Source of the DNA: Bacteroidetes bacterium UBA1935
GTDB lineage: Bacteria; Bacteroidota; Bacteroidia; Chitinophagales; Chitinophagaceae
Direction of reading: 5' to 3'
Assembly: GCA_002337045.1 (NCBI GenBank)
Contig: DDFF01000007.1
Coordinates: 449,775-513,774, forward strand
DNA: 64,000 nucleotides
Both the position numbers and the translations under genes were made by a program. A model generated the notes under the pieces. It saw nothing but the letters and a program-made list of their open reading frames with translations. It did not search any database and was not told the DNA's origin. The stretch's first letter is position 1. Each line of letters begins with the position of its first letter. Shown one piece after another: positions 26,787 through 35,353 of this stretch.

Positions 26787-28277
26787 TTACTTAATACTTA
26801 ATCGGTTAATGCCAGCTTTGGCCTGTTGTTTTATGGCATTTTTATAGTCTTGTACAGGCATTTCTAAACATAGATTAAAATGAGATAGTGCTTGTTGCCT
26901 ATTGCCCAACTTTTCGTAGATAAAAGCACACTGCAATGAAGCCCTTGCGGCGAAATACTCTCTTCCTGACTTCCCTACATAAATAGAGCGATTATAGTAC
27001 TGTAGTGCTTTATTATCATCTCCAAGCTCGTCGTGTATACGCCCCATTCTCAGGTTATATTCTGCCACTTCCGGTATAGTTGCAAAATCGGCCTCTCTAT
27101 AAGCGGCCAATAGTGTATATGCTTTGTTATAATAACCTCCGTCAATCAGCCAAGAGGCTTTCAAAAGAATAGCATTTGGCCATTTTTTTTCTTCCAAAAA
27201 ACGCGATGCACGCCTGTCTGCATCTACATTTTTACTACCAAACTGCCCTATCCTTTCTCTGTAATAATCTGCCTCTTTAAAATGCCCATCTGTATATTGA
27301 ATACAAGCCATTTTGTAATAAGCATCTTTTACAAACAGATTGCCTCTGTAATTGGCGACGAACTTTTTATAATAATTAAATGCACTATTATCCGCCTTAT
27401 GTATCAAAGCATTACCCATCTCATAATCGAAAGCAGGTATACTGCTGTATCCAGCAATTTGTTGCATTTGCGTGATAGTGGTAAGGGCATCTTCTGCCTT
27501 TCTGTAGTTCAGTGCAATATTAGCCTTGACAAAAGAAAACAATAAGTTGTTTTGCGATGGATATGCTGCACTATTGACCATTGCCCATGCATCTTCCTGC
27601 TGAGACATCATATAAAACTTCAGATAAACATCGAACAACAAAGCATCGTAATACAGAGGGTCTCCCGGGGTGTGTTTTTTATAAAATGCATCTACTTTAG
27701 CAACGCCCCTTTTCACATCCCCCTTCATACCAAATACGGTTGCAATCCATCTGTAATCATCAGGCACAGTTCCAACAACCGCTTCTTCTACGCCAAGAAA
27801 TATATCATTATAATCAAAGTCGGGAAATAGCTTTTTGTTTTCCTTCAAAAGCAAATAGGACTTTCGGAAAGTAGTAGCAGCCTTAAAATTTTCCCCCATC
27901 CTAACATGGATAAATGCCCACTGCATGTACAAGGCAGCCTTGGTTAGCCTGTACCATGGAGAGGTATCGTTACCAAGACTGAGCAGGTCTTGCCGTTTGT
28001 CCAGATGATGATAGTACTTGTCATAGTCCTTAGGATCTCCGTTAAATAATAACAACATACAATCAGCATAATTAGCTACATATACCGCCATCAGATTGCG
28101 CGGATGTATTTTCATTTCAGTACTAATGGCTGCATTGCCTTCGCTAAAACGAAGTGCCATATAATGCTCATAAGCTTTCTGGCACTGGGGAGAATACTCA
28201 TAATAATATTCTGATGCACGTGTATACGTGGTATTTGATACAATCAATAATATAATAATGCAGCACCTGTAGAGCAT
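26787..28277 (-). CDS. secreted TPR-repeat protein
   Basis: A 496-residue, almost entirely alpha-helical protein with a signal peptide (about 1-20) and tetratricopeptide repeats, clearest in the C-terminal half (AEYNLRMGRIHDELGDDNKA, then AFIYEKLGNRQQALSHFN near the end). The N-terminal half has aromatic-rich helices (YYYEYSPQCQKAYEHYMALR) without recognisable catalytic residues. It is probably a periplasmic or outer-membrane-associated scaffold. The frame's first start (TTG) lies inside a perfect -7 promoter box, so the ATG at 28277 is chosen; the transcript would then have almost no leader. It is expressed separately from the giant gene downstream. Confidence 0.82.
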   Translation of the reverse strand: MLYRCCIIILLIVSNTTYTRASEYYYEYSPQCQKAYEHYMALRFSEGNAAISTEMKIHPRNLMAVYVANYADCMLLLFNGDPKDYDKYYHHLDKRQDLLSLGNDTSPWYRLTKAALYMQWAFIHVRMGENFKAATTFRKSYLLLKENKKLFPDFDYNDIFLGVEEAVVGTVPDDYRWIATVFGMKGDVKRGVAKVDAFYKKHTPGDPLYYDALLFDVYLKFYMMSQQEDAWAMVNSAAYPSQNNLLFSFVKANIALNYRKAEDALTTITQMQQIAGYSSIPAFDYEMGNALIHKADNSAFNYYKKFVANYRGNLFVKDAYYKMACIQYTDGHFKEADYYRERIGQFGSKNVDADRRASRFLEEKKWPNAILLKASWLIDGGYYNKAYTLLAAYREADFATIPEVAEYNLRMGRIHDELGDDNKALQYYNRSIYVGKSGREYFAARASLQCAFIYEKLGNRQQALSHFNLCLEMPVQDYKNAIKQQAKAGINRLSIK

Positions 28278-28283
28278 GGTATG

Positions 28284-28291
28284 CAAAGGTA
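28284..28291 (-). promoter_or_regulatory. -7 element of the TPR protein gene
   Basis: Read leftward: TACCTTTG, a full TAnnTTTG match, only 6 bp before the ATG at 28277. This implies a leaderless or nearly leaderless mRNA. Confidence 0.6.
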
Positions 28292-28411
28292 CATTTATTG
28301 ATATAGTATAAAATTGTGCGAGGTTGTTGTTTTTATCTTAAAATAAGTATAGACTTTATTCTACAAACCACTGATTTTCTGTACTGAAGACACCTTTATT
28401 ATTTGTACATC

Positions 28412-28442
28412 TTGAAAATACGCTCGTTATGGTGTAATTTTG
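28412..28442 (+). promoter_or_regulatory. promoter of the EGF-like lipoprotein gene
   Basis: TTG (28412-28414), a 20-nt gap and TAATTTTG (28435-28442), fitting the Bacteroidota consensus, 32 bp before the first ATG. Confidence 0.55.
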
Positions 28443-28474
28443 GCATCATATTTGTCTAACCAATCTAAAAATTA

Positions 28475-28978
28475 ATGATTATGCTATCAATGAAATCAAT
28501 CCGCAATGTAGCGTTCAGCGCTCTGCTGACAATTGGTGCTTTCAGCGCTATCACTTACACATCTTGTAACAAAGACGAATGTAAAGATGTAGTTTGTAAA
28601 AATGGTGGTACTTGTACTGCAGGTGTTTGCTCTTGCCCTACTGGCTACGAAGGCACAAATTGTGAAACACTGAGCCGTGCTAAATTCATCGGTACTTATG
28701 TTGGTACAGAAATCTGTTCACTTGGTAATGACAACTACAGCATTACTATTGCTGCAAACTCTGACAATCTGAAAATCACAATGACTAACCTGTATAACGA
28801 AGGCTTTACTGCTATCGGTACTGTAACAGGCAAAAACACATTCGATTTCAGTGGTTCTTCTGGCACAACTACTTACTCTGGTAAAGGTGAACTGAGTGGT
28901 ACATCTGCTCTGAAAGTAACATACACTATTACTCAAGGTACAATTAGTAATACATGTACTTTCAATGGTGCTAAATAA
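28475..28978 (+). CDS. lipoprotein with an EGF-like domain
   Basis: 167 residues. The signal peptide ends in a lipobox-like TYTSC (lipidated C31 by the first ATG). Directly after it, C-x4-C-x4-C-x5-C-x4-C-x-C-x7-C (NKDECKDVVCKNGGTCTAG, then CSCPTGYEGTNCE) forms an EGF-like fold with the typical GGTC and CxCPxGYxGxxCE signature. A beta-rich C-terminal domain follows (about 70-167; YSITIAANSDNLKITMTNLY), similar to small calycin-like or META-type domains of Bacteroidota lipoproteins. It sits at a membrane surface; the partner is unknown. ATGs at 28475, 28481 and 28490 are all possible starts. Confidence 0.82.
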   Translation: MIMLSMKSIRNVAFSALLTIGAFSAITYTSCNKDECKDVVCKNGGTCTAGVCSCPTGYEGTNCETLSRAKFIGTYVGTEICSLGNDNYSITIAANSDNLKITMTNLYNEGFTAIGTVTGKNTFDFSGSSGTTTYSGKGELSGTSALKVTYTITQGTISNTCTFNGAK

Positions 28979-28996
28979 TTACTAATCAGTGATAAA

Positions 28997-29030
28997 AAAT
29001 AAAAAGGGAGCAAATGCTCCCTTTTTATTT
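28997..29030. terminator. bidirectional terminator
   Basis: AAATAAAAAGGGAGCA and its exact complement around a 2-nt apex (GGGAGC-AAAT-GCTCCC core), with T-runs on both strands. It separates the convergent EGF-like and repeat lipoprotein genes. Confidence 0.92.
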
Positions 29031-29048
29031 TACTAGTTATCAGCAGCA

Positions 29049-29471
29049 TTATTTCATGCTAGGCTTACCGTTACCAACAGTACCATCTTTTTTATCGCCA
29101 GACATACTTGGTTTACCATTACCTACAGTACCCGGCGTAGTGTTGCCAGACATGCTTGGTTTGCCATTACCTATGGTTTTTGGCTTTGGAGCTTCTGCAG
29201 GTTTTGGTTTTGCAACCGGTTTTGGCGCTGGTGCAGCAGTTTTAGCACCTTTCATAGCAGCAATCATAGAATCTGCTTTCCACTGAGCGAGTGCATTAAT
29301 CAGAGAATCGTTCTGTGCCATCAGCTCGCTACGCATAGCTTCTACACGTGCATTCACCATTGAGTCGATTTGTGCTTCAGAAGGACCGGCGCTAACTGCA
29401 GGTGCTTCGTTTTGGCAAGATGCCAAAGCCAGCATGCCACCGGCTAATAGTAATAACGTTTGCTTTTTCAT
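29049..29471 (-). CDS. small lipoprotein with C-terminal GNGKPSM repeats
   Basis: 140 residues. The signal peptide ends in the lipobox LASC (lipidated C19). A helical, coiled-coil-like segment follows (about 32-75, SEAQIDSMVNARVEAMRSEL), then a proline/lysine/alanine linker (APKPVAKPKPAEAPKPK) that could cross peptidoglycan or a surface layer. The tail has three copies of T(V/I)GNGKPSM spaced 16 residues apart. The layout of lipid anchor, coiled coil, P/K spacer and repeated tail recalls Lpp-like or envelope-tethering lipoproteins. I do not recognise the repeat; function unknown. Confidence 0.8.
   Translation of the reverse strand: MKKQTLLLLAGGMLALASCQNEAPAVSAGPSEAQIDSMVNARVEAMRSELMAQNDSLINALAQWKADSMIAAMKGAKTAAPAPKPVAKPKPAEAPKPKTIGNGKPSMSGNTTPGTVGNGKPSMSGDKKDGTVGNGKPSMK
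29055..29175 (-). repeat. 48-bp in-frame tandem repeat
   Basis: The minus-strand codons for the tail motif begin at 48-bp steps (plus-strand CAT at 29055, 29103 and 29151). Three units, the one nearest the stop codon truncated. Synonymous changes separate them. Confidence 0.8.
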
Positions 29472-29596
29472 TCTTTACGGTTTTAATGATGCAAAAATAT
29501 TGTAGTTGCTGATATTTTTAGCAAAATAGATGCCATAAACCTGTTCTTTATCAAAAAACTAACACTAAACAGGCATTAAATGGCAAAAATGTAGAA

Positions 29597-30487
29597 TTAT
29601 TTCTGCTTACGGAGCATATCCTTATAGAGCATCTTCACCAATCCATCCGCAAGGCCAATCTTCGGAACGTAAATTTCATCAGCATTTGCCCAACGCATAA
29701 CGGCTATATATATCTGCAGTGCAGGTACAATAACATCGGCACGATCGCTACGCAGATTATAGAGATGCTTGCGTTCTTCCACGCTGTTCAAACTAAGCTC
29801 TTTGTAGTAGTCTTTCAGTAATTCTAAAGGAAGCGGCTTGCCTTCTTTGCGCTTAGATATAGAAAATATCTTGTTGATATTACCACCACTACCAATGGCT
29901 TCTACCGGCTGATAGTCTTTGGTATGCGTTTTTATATACCACTTCATATGCTCCCACTGCTCATCTGTCACTTTATCATTCAGCAAGCGTATAGTACCTA
30001 TGTTGAAGGATTCTTTAAAAACAATATGATTGTCTGAAAACAGTGTTACTTCCGTGCTACCACCACCAACATCTACATACATGTAAGACTTCTCTGTATT
30101 CAGCTTTTCGGCAATATGTGTTTCGTAGATGATATTTGCCTCTTCCTGCCCGCTGATGATGCTTACTTCAATACCTGTTTCTGCATAAATCTCTCTAAGT
30201 ACCTGACCACCGTTTGACGCATCGCGCATGGCAGACGTAGCACAAGCCTTCACAGCCTCAACTTTGTATATATCCATCAATAGCTTGTAGGCTTTAATGG
30301 TATCTATCATTTTTCGTTTTTTCTCTTCGCTGATGTATCCGTTATCAAACACATCGAAACCCAGGCGCAATGGTATGCGCAGCAGGTTTAGCTTAGTAAA
30401 ATCTACTGTCCCGTCTTTATAAACAGATGTTTCTGTTATAAGCAAACGTGCAGCATTGGAACCAATATCTATGGCAGCTAATATCAA
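29597..30487 (-). CDS. ppx: Ppx/GppA family exopolyphosphatase
   Basis: A 296-residue ASKHA-fold phosphatase that removes terminal phosphates from polyphosphate, or pppGpp in GppA members. Motifs: the phosphate-1 loop AAIDIGSNAARLLI (4-17), TSAMRDASNG (about 95-104), SGQEEANIIY, and phosphate-2 VDVGGGSTEV. It has the short, roughly 300-residue form without the HD C-terminal domain. It starts 3 bp after the ppk1 stop, so the two form an operon making and breaking polyphosphate. Confidence 0.93.
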   Translation of the reverse strand: MILAAIDIGSNAARLLITETSVYKDGTVDFTKLNLLRIPLRLGFDVFDNGYISEEKKRKMIDTIKAYKLLMDIYKVEAVKACATSAMRDASNGGQVLREIYAETGIEVSIISGQEEANIIYETHIAEKLNTEKSYMYVDVGGGSTEVTLFSDNHIVFKESFNIGTIRLLNDKVTDEQWEHMKWYIKTHTKDYQPVEAIGSGGNINKIFSISKRKEGKPLPLELLKDYYKELSLNSVEERKHLYNLRSDRADVIVPALQIYIAVMRWANADEIYVPKIGLADGLVKMLYKDMLRKQK

Positions 30488-30490
30488 GTC

Positions 30491-32560
30491 TTAATAACGT
30501 TTATTACGCAAATATCCGTAAATAGCCACTTGCGAGCGTAGTGCGTGTTCGCCTTTTTTCCGTGGCACATATTCATTGCGCTGTTCGTTATCTAATATAC
30601 GCCCTTTCACATTTTCTGCAAGCTGTATGTTCAGAATATCTATTATTTCCTTTTGTATTTCTGTATCGTAAACGGGGCAGGCAGCCTCTACACGGTGATC
30701 CAGGTTGCGCACCATCCAGTCAGCAGATGAAATAAATACTTTTGGCACACCCGCATTGTGAAATACAAACACCCTTGCATGCTCCAGATACTCGTCAATG
30801 ATACTGATAGCCTGCATTGGTGCCTTGAACGATTTATTCTGCGTATATGCACAGCAACTGCCTCTTAATATCAGGCGTACGTCAACACCTGCTTTTGCGG
30901 CGTCGTATAGCATGCCTATCAATACCTGATCTACCAGGCTGTTTGACTTGATGATAATAGATGCAGGTTTACCCTTTCTTGCCGCTTTTATTTCTCTGCT
31001 TATTAAATCAGCAAAATATCTACGCATGTTAACAGGCGCTACAGGCAATGTTTTACATGCTTTCAGGCTTTCCAGTTTTGGATGTGCAGATTCAAGGAAT
31101 GAGAATATGCGGTTTATGTCTGCCAGTATATTTCTGTTTGTAGTTAGCAGGCAATGATCTCCATAATACTTTGCAGTACCCTCGTTGAAGTTGCCTGTAG
31201 ATACAAACCCGTATTGCTTTGTTTTATTAAACTCACGCTTCTTAATGATGCACACCTTACCATGCACCTTCATGTGAGGCAAACCTAGCACTACTTTTAC
31301 ACCTTCTTCTTCGAGTCGTTTTTTCCATTGCAGGTTTGCTTCTTCATCAAAGCGTGCTCGCAGTTCTATCATTACCGTTACCGACTTACCATTACGCACA
31401 GCATTCAGCAAAGCGTTTATCACCTTCGAATCTTTTGCAAGACGGTAGGCAGTTATCTTGATGCTTTGTACAAAAGGATCGATAGCTGCCTCGCGAAGCA
31501 GATCTATAATAGAGTCGAAAGAATGATATGGGAAGTGTAGCATTACATCGCGCTTATCCATCACCTCCATAATGCGGCATGGTTGCTGCAATAGCGGGTG
31601 CACAAACGCTTTAGCGCGAGGCTTCAGGTCTGAAAACACCTGTGCCGGGAAGTTCATAAAGTCTTTGAAATTATGAATCCTGCCACCCGGTATCAAGTTA
31701 TCTTTTTTAGAAAGATTAAGGCGCTTGATGAGATAATCGAGCAGGTTAGCGTCTATATGCCTGTCGAACACAAAACGCGTAGCACGACCTTTTTTCCTGT
31801 TCTTTAATCCTCTTTCCAGTTCGTCTATCAGGTTTGTATTTACATCGTTATCCATCTCCAGTTCAGCATCGCGTGTTACTTTGATGATGTAACCTAAGAA
31901 CCTGTTGAAACCAAAAGGCGCAAACAGATTAGGAAGATTGAACCTGATAATATCTTCGAGCAATATGATGTCTTTGTTCTTGCCTTCGGAAGGCAGTATC
32001 ACAAAGCGCGGCAATACTTTTGTAGGGATTTCTATCAATGCATAGCGCTGTAGCATGGGGTTTTTAGAATCGCCCAATACGCACGCAAGGTATATAGACT
32101 TATCTCTCAGTAAAGGTATTTGCGGTATACTTTCTATCATCAGCGGCACTATCTGTGTGCGCAACTGTTCATCGAAATACGTACTGATGAAATCTTTCTG
32201 TGCTTTGTTTAATTGCTTTTCGTTTTTGATGAAGATGTGTTGCTTATCCAGCTCCTTAATTACATCTGCAAAAATGGCATCAAAATCGGCCTGCTGGCTG
32301 ATAACTACCTGCTGTATCTGCGCCAGTATTTTATCGGGATTACTTTCCAGATGTATCCTGCCCGCTTTACCTAACCTTAGCATACGATTGAGCGTAGCTA
32401 CACGTACGCGGAAAAACTCATCGAGGTTGTTTGAGAAGATGCCCAGAAAACGAAGGCGGTCGTAAATATGATTTGAAGTATCGCGGGCCTCTTGCAGCAC
32501 CCTTGCATTAAACGACAACCAACTAATATCCCTAACGATAGTCTGTTTCACAGTCTTCAT
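30491..32560 (-). CDS. ppk1: polyphosphate kinase 1
   Basis: A 689-residue enzyme that makes inorganic polyphosphate from ATP. The N-terminal domain has REISWL-like RDISWLSFNARVLQEA and SNNLDEFFRVR; the middle has DVMLHFPYHSFDSIIDLLREAA; the first phospholipase D-like core carries the autophosphorylated histidine (H near 433 in MKVHGKVCII), with the second histidine in RVFVFHNAG and the metal/phosphate site FVSTGNFNEGTA. A TTG earlier in the frame lies within the -7 box, so the ATG at 32560 was chosen. ppx follows with 3 bp between. Confidence 0.96.
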   Translation of the reverse strand: MKTVKQTIVRDISWLSFNARVLQEARDTSNHIYDRLRFLGIFSNNLDEFFRVRVATLNRMLRLGKAGRIHLESNPDKILAQIQQVVISQQADFDAIFADVIKELDKQHIFIKNEKQLNKAQKDFISTYFDEQLRTQIVPLMIESIPQIPLLRDKSIYLACVLGDSKNPMLQRYALIEIPTKVLPRFVILPSEGKNKDIILLEDIIRFNLPNLFAPFGFNRFLGYIIKVTRDAELEMDNDVNTNLIDELERGLKNRKKGRATRFVFDRHIDANLLDYLIKRLNLSKKDNLIPGGRIHNFKDFMNFPAQVFSDLKPRAKAFVHPLLQQPCRIMEVMDKRDVMLHFPYHSFDSIIDLLREAAIDPFVQSIKITAYRLAKDSKVINALLNAVRNGKSVTVMIELRARFDEEANLQWKKRLEEEGVKVVLGLPHMKVHGKVCIIKKREFNKTKQYGFVSTGNFNEGTAKYYGDHCLLTTNRNILADINRIFSFLESAHPKLESLKACKTLPVAPVNMRRYFADLISREIKAARKGKPASIIIKSNSLVDQVLIGMLYDAAKAGVDVRLILRGSCCAYTQNKSFKAPMQAISIIDEYLEHARVFVFHNAGVPKVFISSADWMVRNLDHRVEAACPVYDTEIQKEIIDILNIQLAENVKGRILDNEQRNEYVPRKKGEHALRSQVAIYGYLRNKRY

Positions 32561-32584
32561 CCAACAGGCATTTTTTTGCTGTGG

Positions 32585-32592
32585 CAAAAGTA
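32585..32592 (-). promoter_or_regulatory. ppk1 -7 promoter element
   Basis: Read leftward: TACTTTTG, a TAnnTTTG match, 24 bp before the ATG of ppk1. Confidence 0.5.
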
Positions 32593-32642
32593 ATAGCTGC
32601 CATCCAGCATTGTCTGTACTGTGAAGGTACTAAACGTAGATT

Positions 32643-33137
32643 TTACAATTTCTTAATATTCCCGATAAGCCCTGTAGTAGAGTATCCTTTCACGAAGGGT
32701 ATTACCTCTACCTTACCACCATAGCTCATTACATGTTGTGCGCCTACAATGGTATCAATGGAATAATCACCACCTTTCACCAATACATCGGGGTTTATTT
32801 TATGAATGAGTTGCTCAGGCGTTTCTTCGCCAAACATACAAACAGCATCTACACATAATAAGGATGCCATCTGAAACAACCTGTCTTCTTCATGATTGAT
32901 TGGCCTTTCTTCTCCTTTCAGTTTCTTGACAGAAGCATCCGTGTTAAGCGCTACGATAAGAATATTACCCATGTCAGCAGCTTTGGCAATCAAGTCGAGA
33001 TGACCATGATGTAGTATATCGAAACAACCATTAGTGAATACAATCTTCTTGCCAAGTGCTTTCCACATGTTTACGTGTCTGGCAATGACCATATCATCCC
33101 GTAGGATCTTATTTTGTATCCACTGAAGCTTCTGCAT
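32643..33137 (-). CDS. rfaE2: RfaE2-type heptose 1-phosphate adenylyltransferase
   Basis: A 164-residue cytidylyltransferase-fold enzyme matching the C-terminal half of HldE: FTNGCFDILHHGHLDLI (HxGH nucleotide-binding loop, about 33-49), VKKLKGEERPI, KGGDYSIDTIVGA and the ST-rich GYSTTGLI. It probably adenylates D-glycero-beta-D-manno-heptose 1-phosphate for lipopolysaccharide core or S-layer glycan synthesis. The kinase half (RfaE1) is not in the window. Its start overlaps the end of the flippase-like gene by 29 bp, so translation is coupled. Confidence 0.93.
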   Translation of the reverse strand: MQKLQWIQNKILRDDMVIARHVNMWKALGKKIVFTNGCFDILHHGHLDLIAKAADMGNILIVALNTDASVKKLKGEERPINHEEDRLFQMASLLCVDAVCMFGEETPEQLIHKINPDVLVKGGDYSIDTIVGAQHVMSYGGKVEVIPFVKGYSTTGLIGNIKKL

Positions 33138-34113
33138 CTTTCTGCTTGTTGTTTACTATTGGCAATAGAATAATTGAGAGAACACCCAGAATAACTACAA
33201 TACCCATCTGCACGGACCATGATACCCAACCAAATGCCTGCCCATGCGTTTTGGCATCTACACCATATACAGACAGTGCACTTGCTACCAATGCAGGGTA
33301 AGCACCAATACCACCAGGTGTTGCTATAATGCCTACGCTACCTACTATCAGCACAACCAATGCGGTAGCTAACGATAAGTTTTCTGTTGGGGGCATGCTC
33401 CAGAAACCCAACACTACAAGAAACCAGTAAGAGCCCCATATCAATGCTGTGTATAAGAGAAACATACCTCTTTTCTTCAGTTGCAGTATAGACATTACAC
33501 CTTGCATCAACCCTCCGATGAACTGGCCAATCTTTGTATCCTTAAACCTCCTGTATAGGAATACAAGGGTTATGATGCCTATTGCGGCAATGCCCAGTAA
33601 TATGAGCATAAAAGATGTTTTGCCTGCAAAGCCACCAAAAGTGTCGCTCAGCATTTTGCCTATCACATCAGCTTCCAGCACAAAGGCAAGGAATGTAAGC
33701 AAGCCAAGGCATACCACATCAAATGCACGCTCTGCTACGATAGTACCTATCATCTTATCGGCTGGTACTTTTTCGTAACGGGCCAGTACGGTACATTTTG
33801 CAACCTCGCCTGCACGGGGCAATACAAGGTTGGTTATGTACCCTACCATCACTGCAAAAAATGTATTGGTAGTAGTAGGGCGGATATCCATGGGCTCAAG
33901 CATCAGCTTCCAACGCAGCGCCCTGAAATAGTGAGACAAGAAACCTACTATGAAAATCGGCACCAGATACCAAGCCCTTGTTTGCTTAATGGAGCCCAGC
34001 ATTATATCTATCTGCTCGGCAGTCATCTTGCTGAACATCCAGTATATAATACCAATACCCAACCCCAGGAATACGACATATTGCAAAACCGTAAGGAGGG
34101 TCTTTTTCTTCAT
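33109..34113 (-). CDS. lysylphosphatidylglycerol synthase TM-like (flippase-like) membrane protein
   Basis: 334 residues with 8 or so hydrophobic helices (first about 10-27; later clusters near 45-62, 118-140, 165-190, 215-240, 250-285, 300-320). The family signature LSHYFRALRWKLML (about 58-73) and LPRAGEVAKCTVLARY (about 98-113) identify the LPG_synthase_TM/UPF0104 group, which moves or modifies lipid-linked substrates in the inner membrane. Lacking the aminoacyltransferase domain, it may flip a lipid. It sits between panD and rfaE2 in one operon. Confidence 0.85.
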   Translation of the reverse strand: MKKKTLLTVLQYVVFLGLGIGIIYWMFSKMTAEQIDIMLGSIKQTRAWYLVPIFIVGFLSHYFRALRWKLMLEPMDIRPTTTNTFFAVMVGYITNLVLPRAGEVAKCTVLARYEKVPADKMIGTIVAERAFDVVCLGLLTFLAFVLEADVIGKMLSDTFGGFAGKTSFMLILLGIAAIGIITLVFLYRRFKDTKIGQFIGGLMQGVMSILQLKKRGMFLLYTALIWGSYWFLVVLGFWSMPPTENLSLATALVVLIVGSVGIIATPGGIGAYPALVASALSVYGVDAKTHGQAFGWVSWSVQMGIVVILGVLSIILLPIVNNKQKDAEASVDTK

Positions 34114-34130
34114 AGAACTAAAGGTAAGAA

Positions 34131-34475
34131 TTATAGTTTATTACCCTCTTTAGGGAATATGATGCTTGGATTGAATTGCTTCGCTTCTTCAAAATCCATG
34201 TGTGCGTAAGAGATAACAATAACTGTATGACCAACTGCTATTCTGTGTGCAGCAGGGCCATTCATACATATCATACCGCTGCCGCGTTTGCCCTTAATGA
34301 TGTAAGTTTCAAGGCGAGCCCCATTGTCCATGCTGAGTACCTGCACTTTTTCATTTTCAATCATGTTGGCAGCATCCAGCAAGTCTTCGTCTATAGTAAT
34401 ACTACCTATGTAGTTAAGATTGGCCTCAGTAATCTTAACATGATGTATTTTAGACTTTAATACTTCAATTTGCAT
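34131..34475 (-). CDS. panD: aspartate 1-decarboxylase
   Basis: A 114-residue pyruvoyl enzyme making beta-alanine from aspartate for pantothenate and CoA. The self-processing site is in NLNYIGSITIDEDLL (cleavage G-S at 24-25), followed by YIIKGKRGSGMICMNGPAAH, both canonical. The open frame reaches a start at 34493, but that would lie next to the -7 promoter element; MQIEVLKSKIHH at 34475 is the family N-terminus. It heads the panD-flippase-rfaE2 operon (17-bp gap). Confidence 0.96.
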   Translation of the reverse strand: MQIEVLKSKIHHVKITEANLNYIGSITIDEDLLDAANMIENEKVQVLSMDNGARLETYIIKGKRGSGMICMNGPAAHRIAVGHTVIVISYAHMDFEEAKQFNPSIIFPKEGNKL

Positions 34476-34482
34476 AGCGGCG

Positions 34483-34490
34483 CAAAGGTA
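34483..34490 (-). promoter_or_regulatory. panD -7 promoter element
   Basis: Read leftward: TACCTTTG, a full TAnnTTTG match only 7 bp before the panD ATG, suggesting a very short leader. Confidence 0.6.
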
Positions 34491-34547
34491 CATTTTTAGT
34501 ATGACACAAGCATAATGACGGGATAACAGTTTATTATAATTATAAAA

Positions 34548-34577
34548 TAAAAGGGCTGCATGTTTGCAGCCCTTTTA
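34548..34577 (-). terminator. terminator of the rpsF-rpsR-rplI operon
   Basis: TAAAAGGGCTGCA and its exact complement, a 13-bp stem with a 4-nt loop, 27 bp past the rplI stop. Confidence 0.9.
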
Positions 34578-34604
34578 AAAATATGCCTGATGTGGCAGTG
34601 AATA

Positions 34605-35051
34605 TTATTCACCTGCAACTTCAAATTCAATTTCAATAACGCTTTCTTTACCAAAATCGATAGAAGCTTTGTAAGTACCGGCTTCTTTTACTTCGTCAAG
34701 AATTGTTATACGGCGACGGTCGATTTCATAACCTTTCTGTTCGCGGATAGCGCGTGCCAGTTGGATAGATGTAACAGAACCGAAGATTTTACCGTTAGTA
34801 CCCAGTTTAGCACCCAGTTTTACAGGAGCTGCTTTCAGTACTTTAGTTACGTCAGCTATTTCAGCCATCAGTTTAGCTTCGCGCTTAGCCAGTTGTTTCT
34901 GGCGTTCCTGCATTACTTTCAGGTTTGATGCGCTAGCCTCGATAGCATATTTCTGAGGTATTAGGTAGTTGCGGGCATATCCCGGCCTTACTTCTACCAG
35001 CTCATGGGCACTGCCCAGGTTGTCTACGTCTTTGATTAATATTATTTGCAT
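34605..35051 (-). CDS. rplI: 50S ribosomal protein L9
   Basis: A 148-residue large-subunit protein. The N-terminal rRNA-binding domain has MQIILIKDVDNLGSAHELVE and VRPGYARNYLIPQKYAI, then a long central helix (about 45-75), then the C-terminal domain with AKLGTNGKIFGSVTSIQLA. Third gene of the rpsF-rpsR-rplI operon, 12 bp after rpsR. Confidence 0.98.
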   Translation of the reverse strand: MQIILIKDVDNLGSAHELVEVRPGYARNYLIPQKYAIEASASNLKVMQERQKQLAKREAKLMAEIADVTKVLKAAPVKLGAKLGTNGKIFGSVTSIQLARAIREQKGYEIDRRRITILDEVKEAGTYKASIDFGKESVIEIEFEVAGE

Positions 35052-35063
35052 GACTAGTAAATT

Positions 35064-35330
35064 CTATTTTAAAAGGTCAGTTACATAAGGCAACAGAGAC
35101 ATCTGACGAGCCTTTTTAACAGCATGTGCTACTTTACGCTGGAATTTCAGCGAGTTGCCGGTAATACGGCGAGGCAGCATTTTACCTTGTTCGTTCACAA
35201 ATTTTTTCAGGAATTCCGCGTCTTTATAGTCGATATATTTGATCCCCATTTTCTTAAAACGACAGTATTTCTTCTGGCGTTTTTCTACGCGTGTAGAGGT
35301 CAAAAACTTGATATCATTTTGCTTTGCCAT
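35064..35330 (-). CDS. rpsR: 30S ribosomal protein S18
   Basis: An 88-residue platform protein that pairs with S6. Family pattern: KKYCRFKKMGIKYIDYKDAE, then RITGNSLKFQRKVAHAVKKA and RQMSLLPYVTD. A single cysteine at the start of the core is all that remains of the zinc site of some homologues. Between rpsF and rplI. Confidence 0.98.
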   Translation of the reverse strand: MAKQNDIKFLTSTRVEKRQKKYCRFKKMGIKYIDYKDAEFLKKFVNEQGKMLPRRITGNSLKFQRKVAHAVKKARQMSLLPYVTDLLK

Positions 35331-35353
35331 TGTTCAAAGTTTTTAAAAGGTGA

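Noticed and set aside
30491..32560. ppk1 considered as a phospholipase D or cardiolipin synthase because of its HxK core
   Set aside because: The N-terminal RDISWLSFN and SNNLDEFFRVR motifs and the adjacent ppx gene identify polyphosphate kinase 1.
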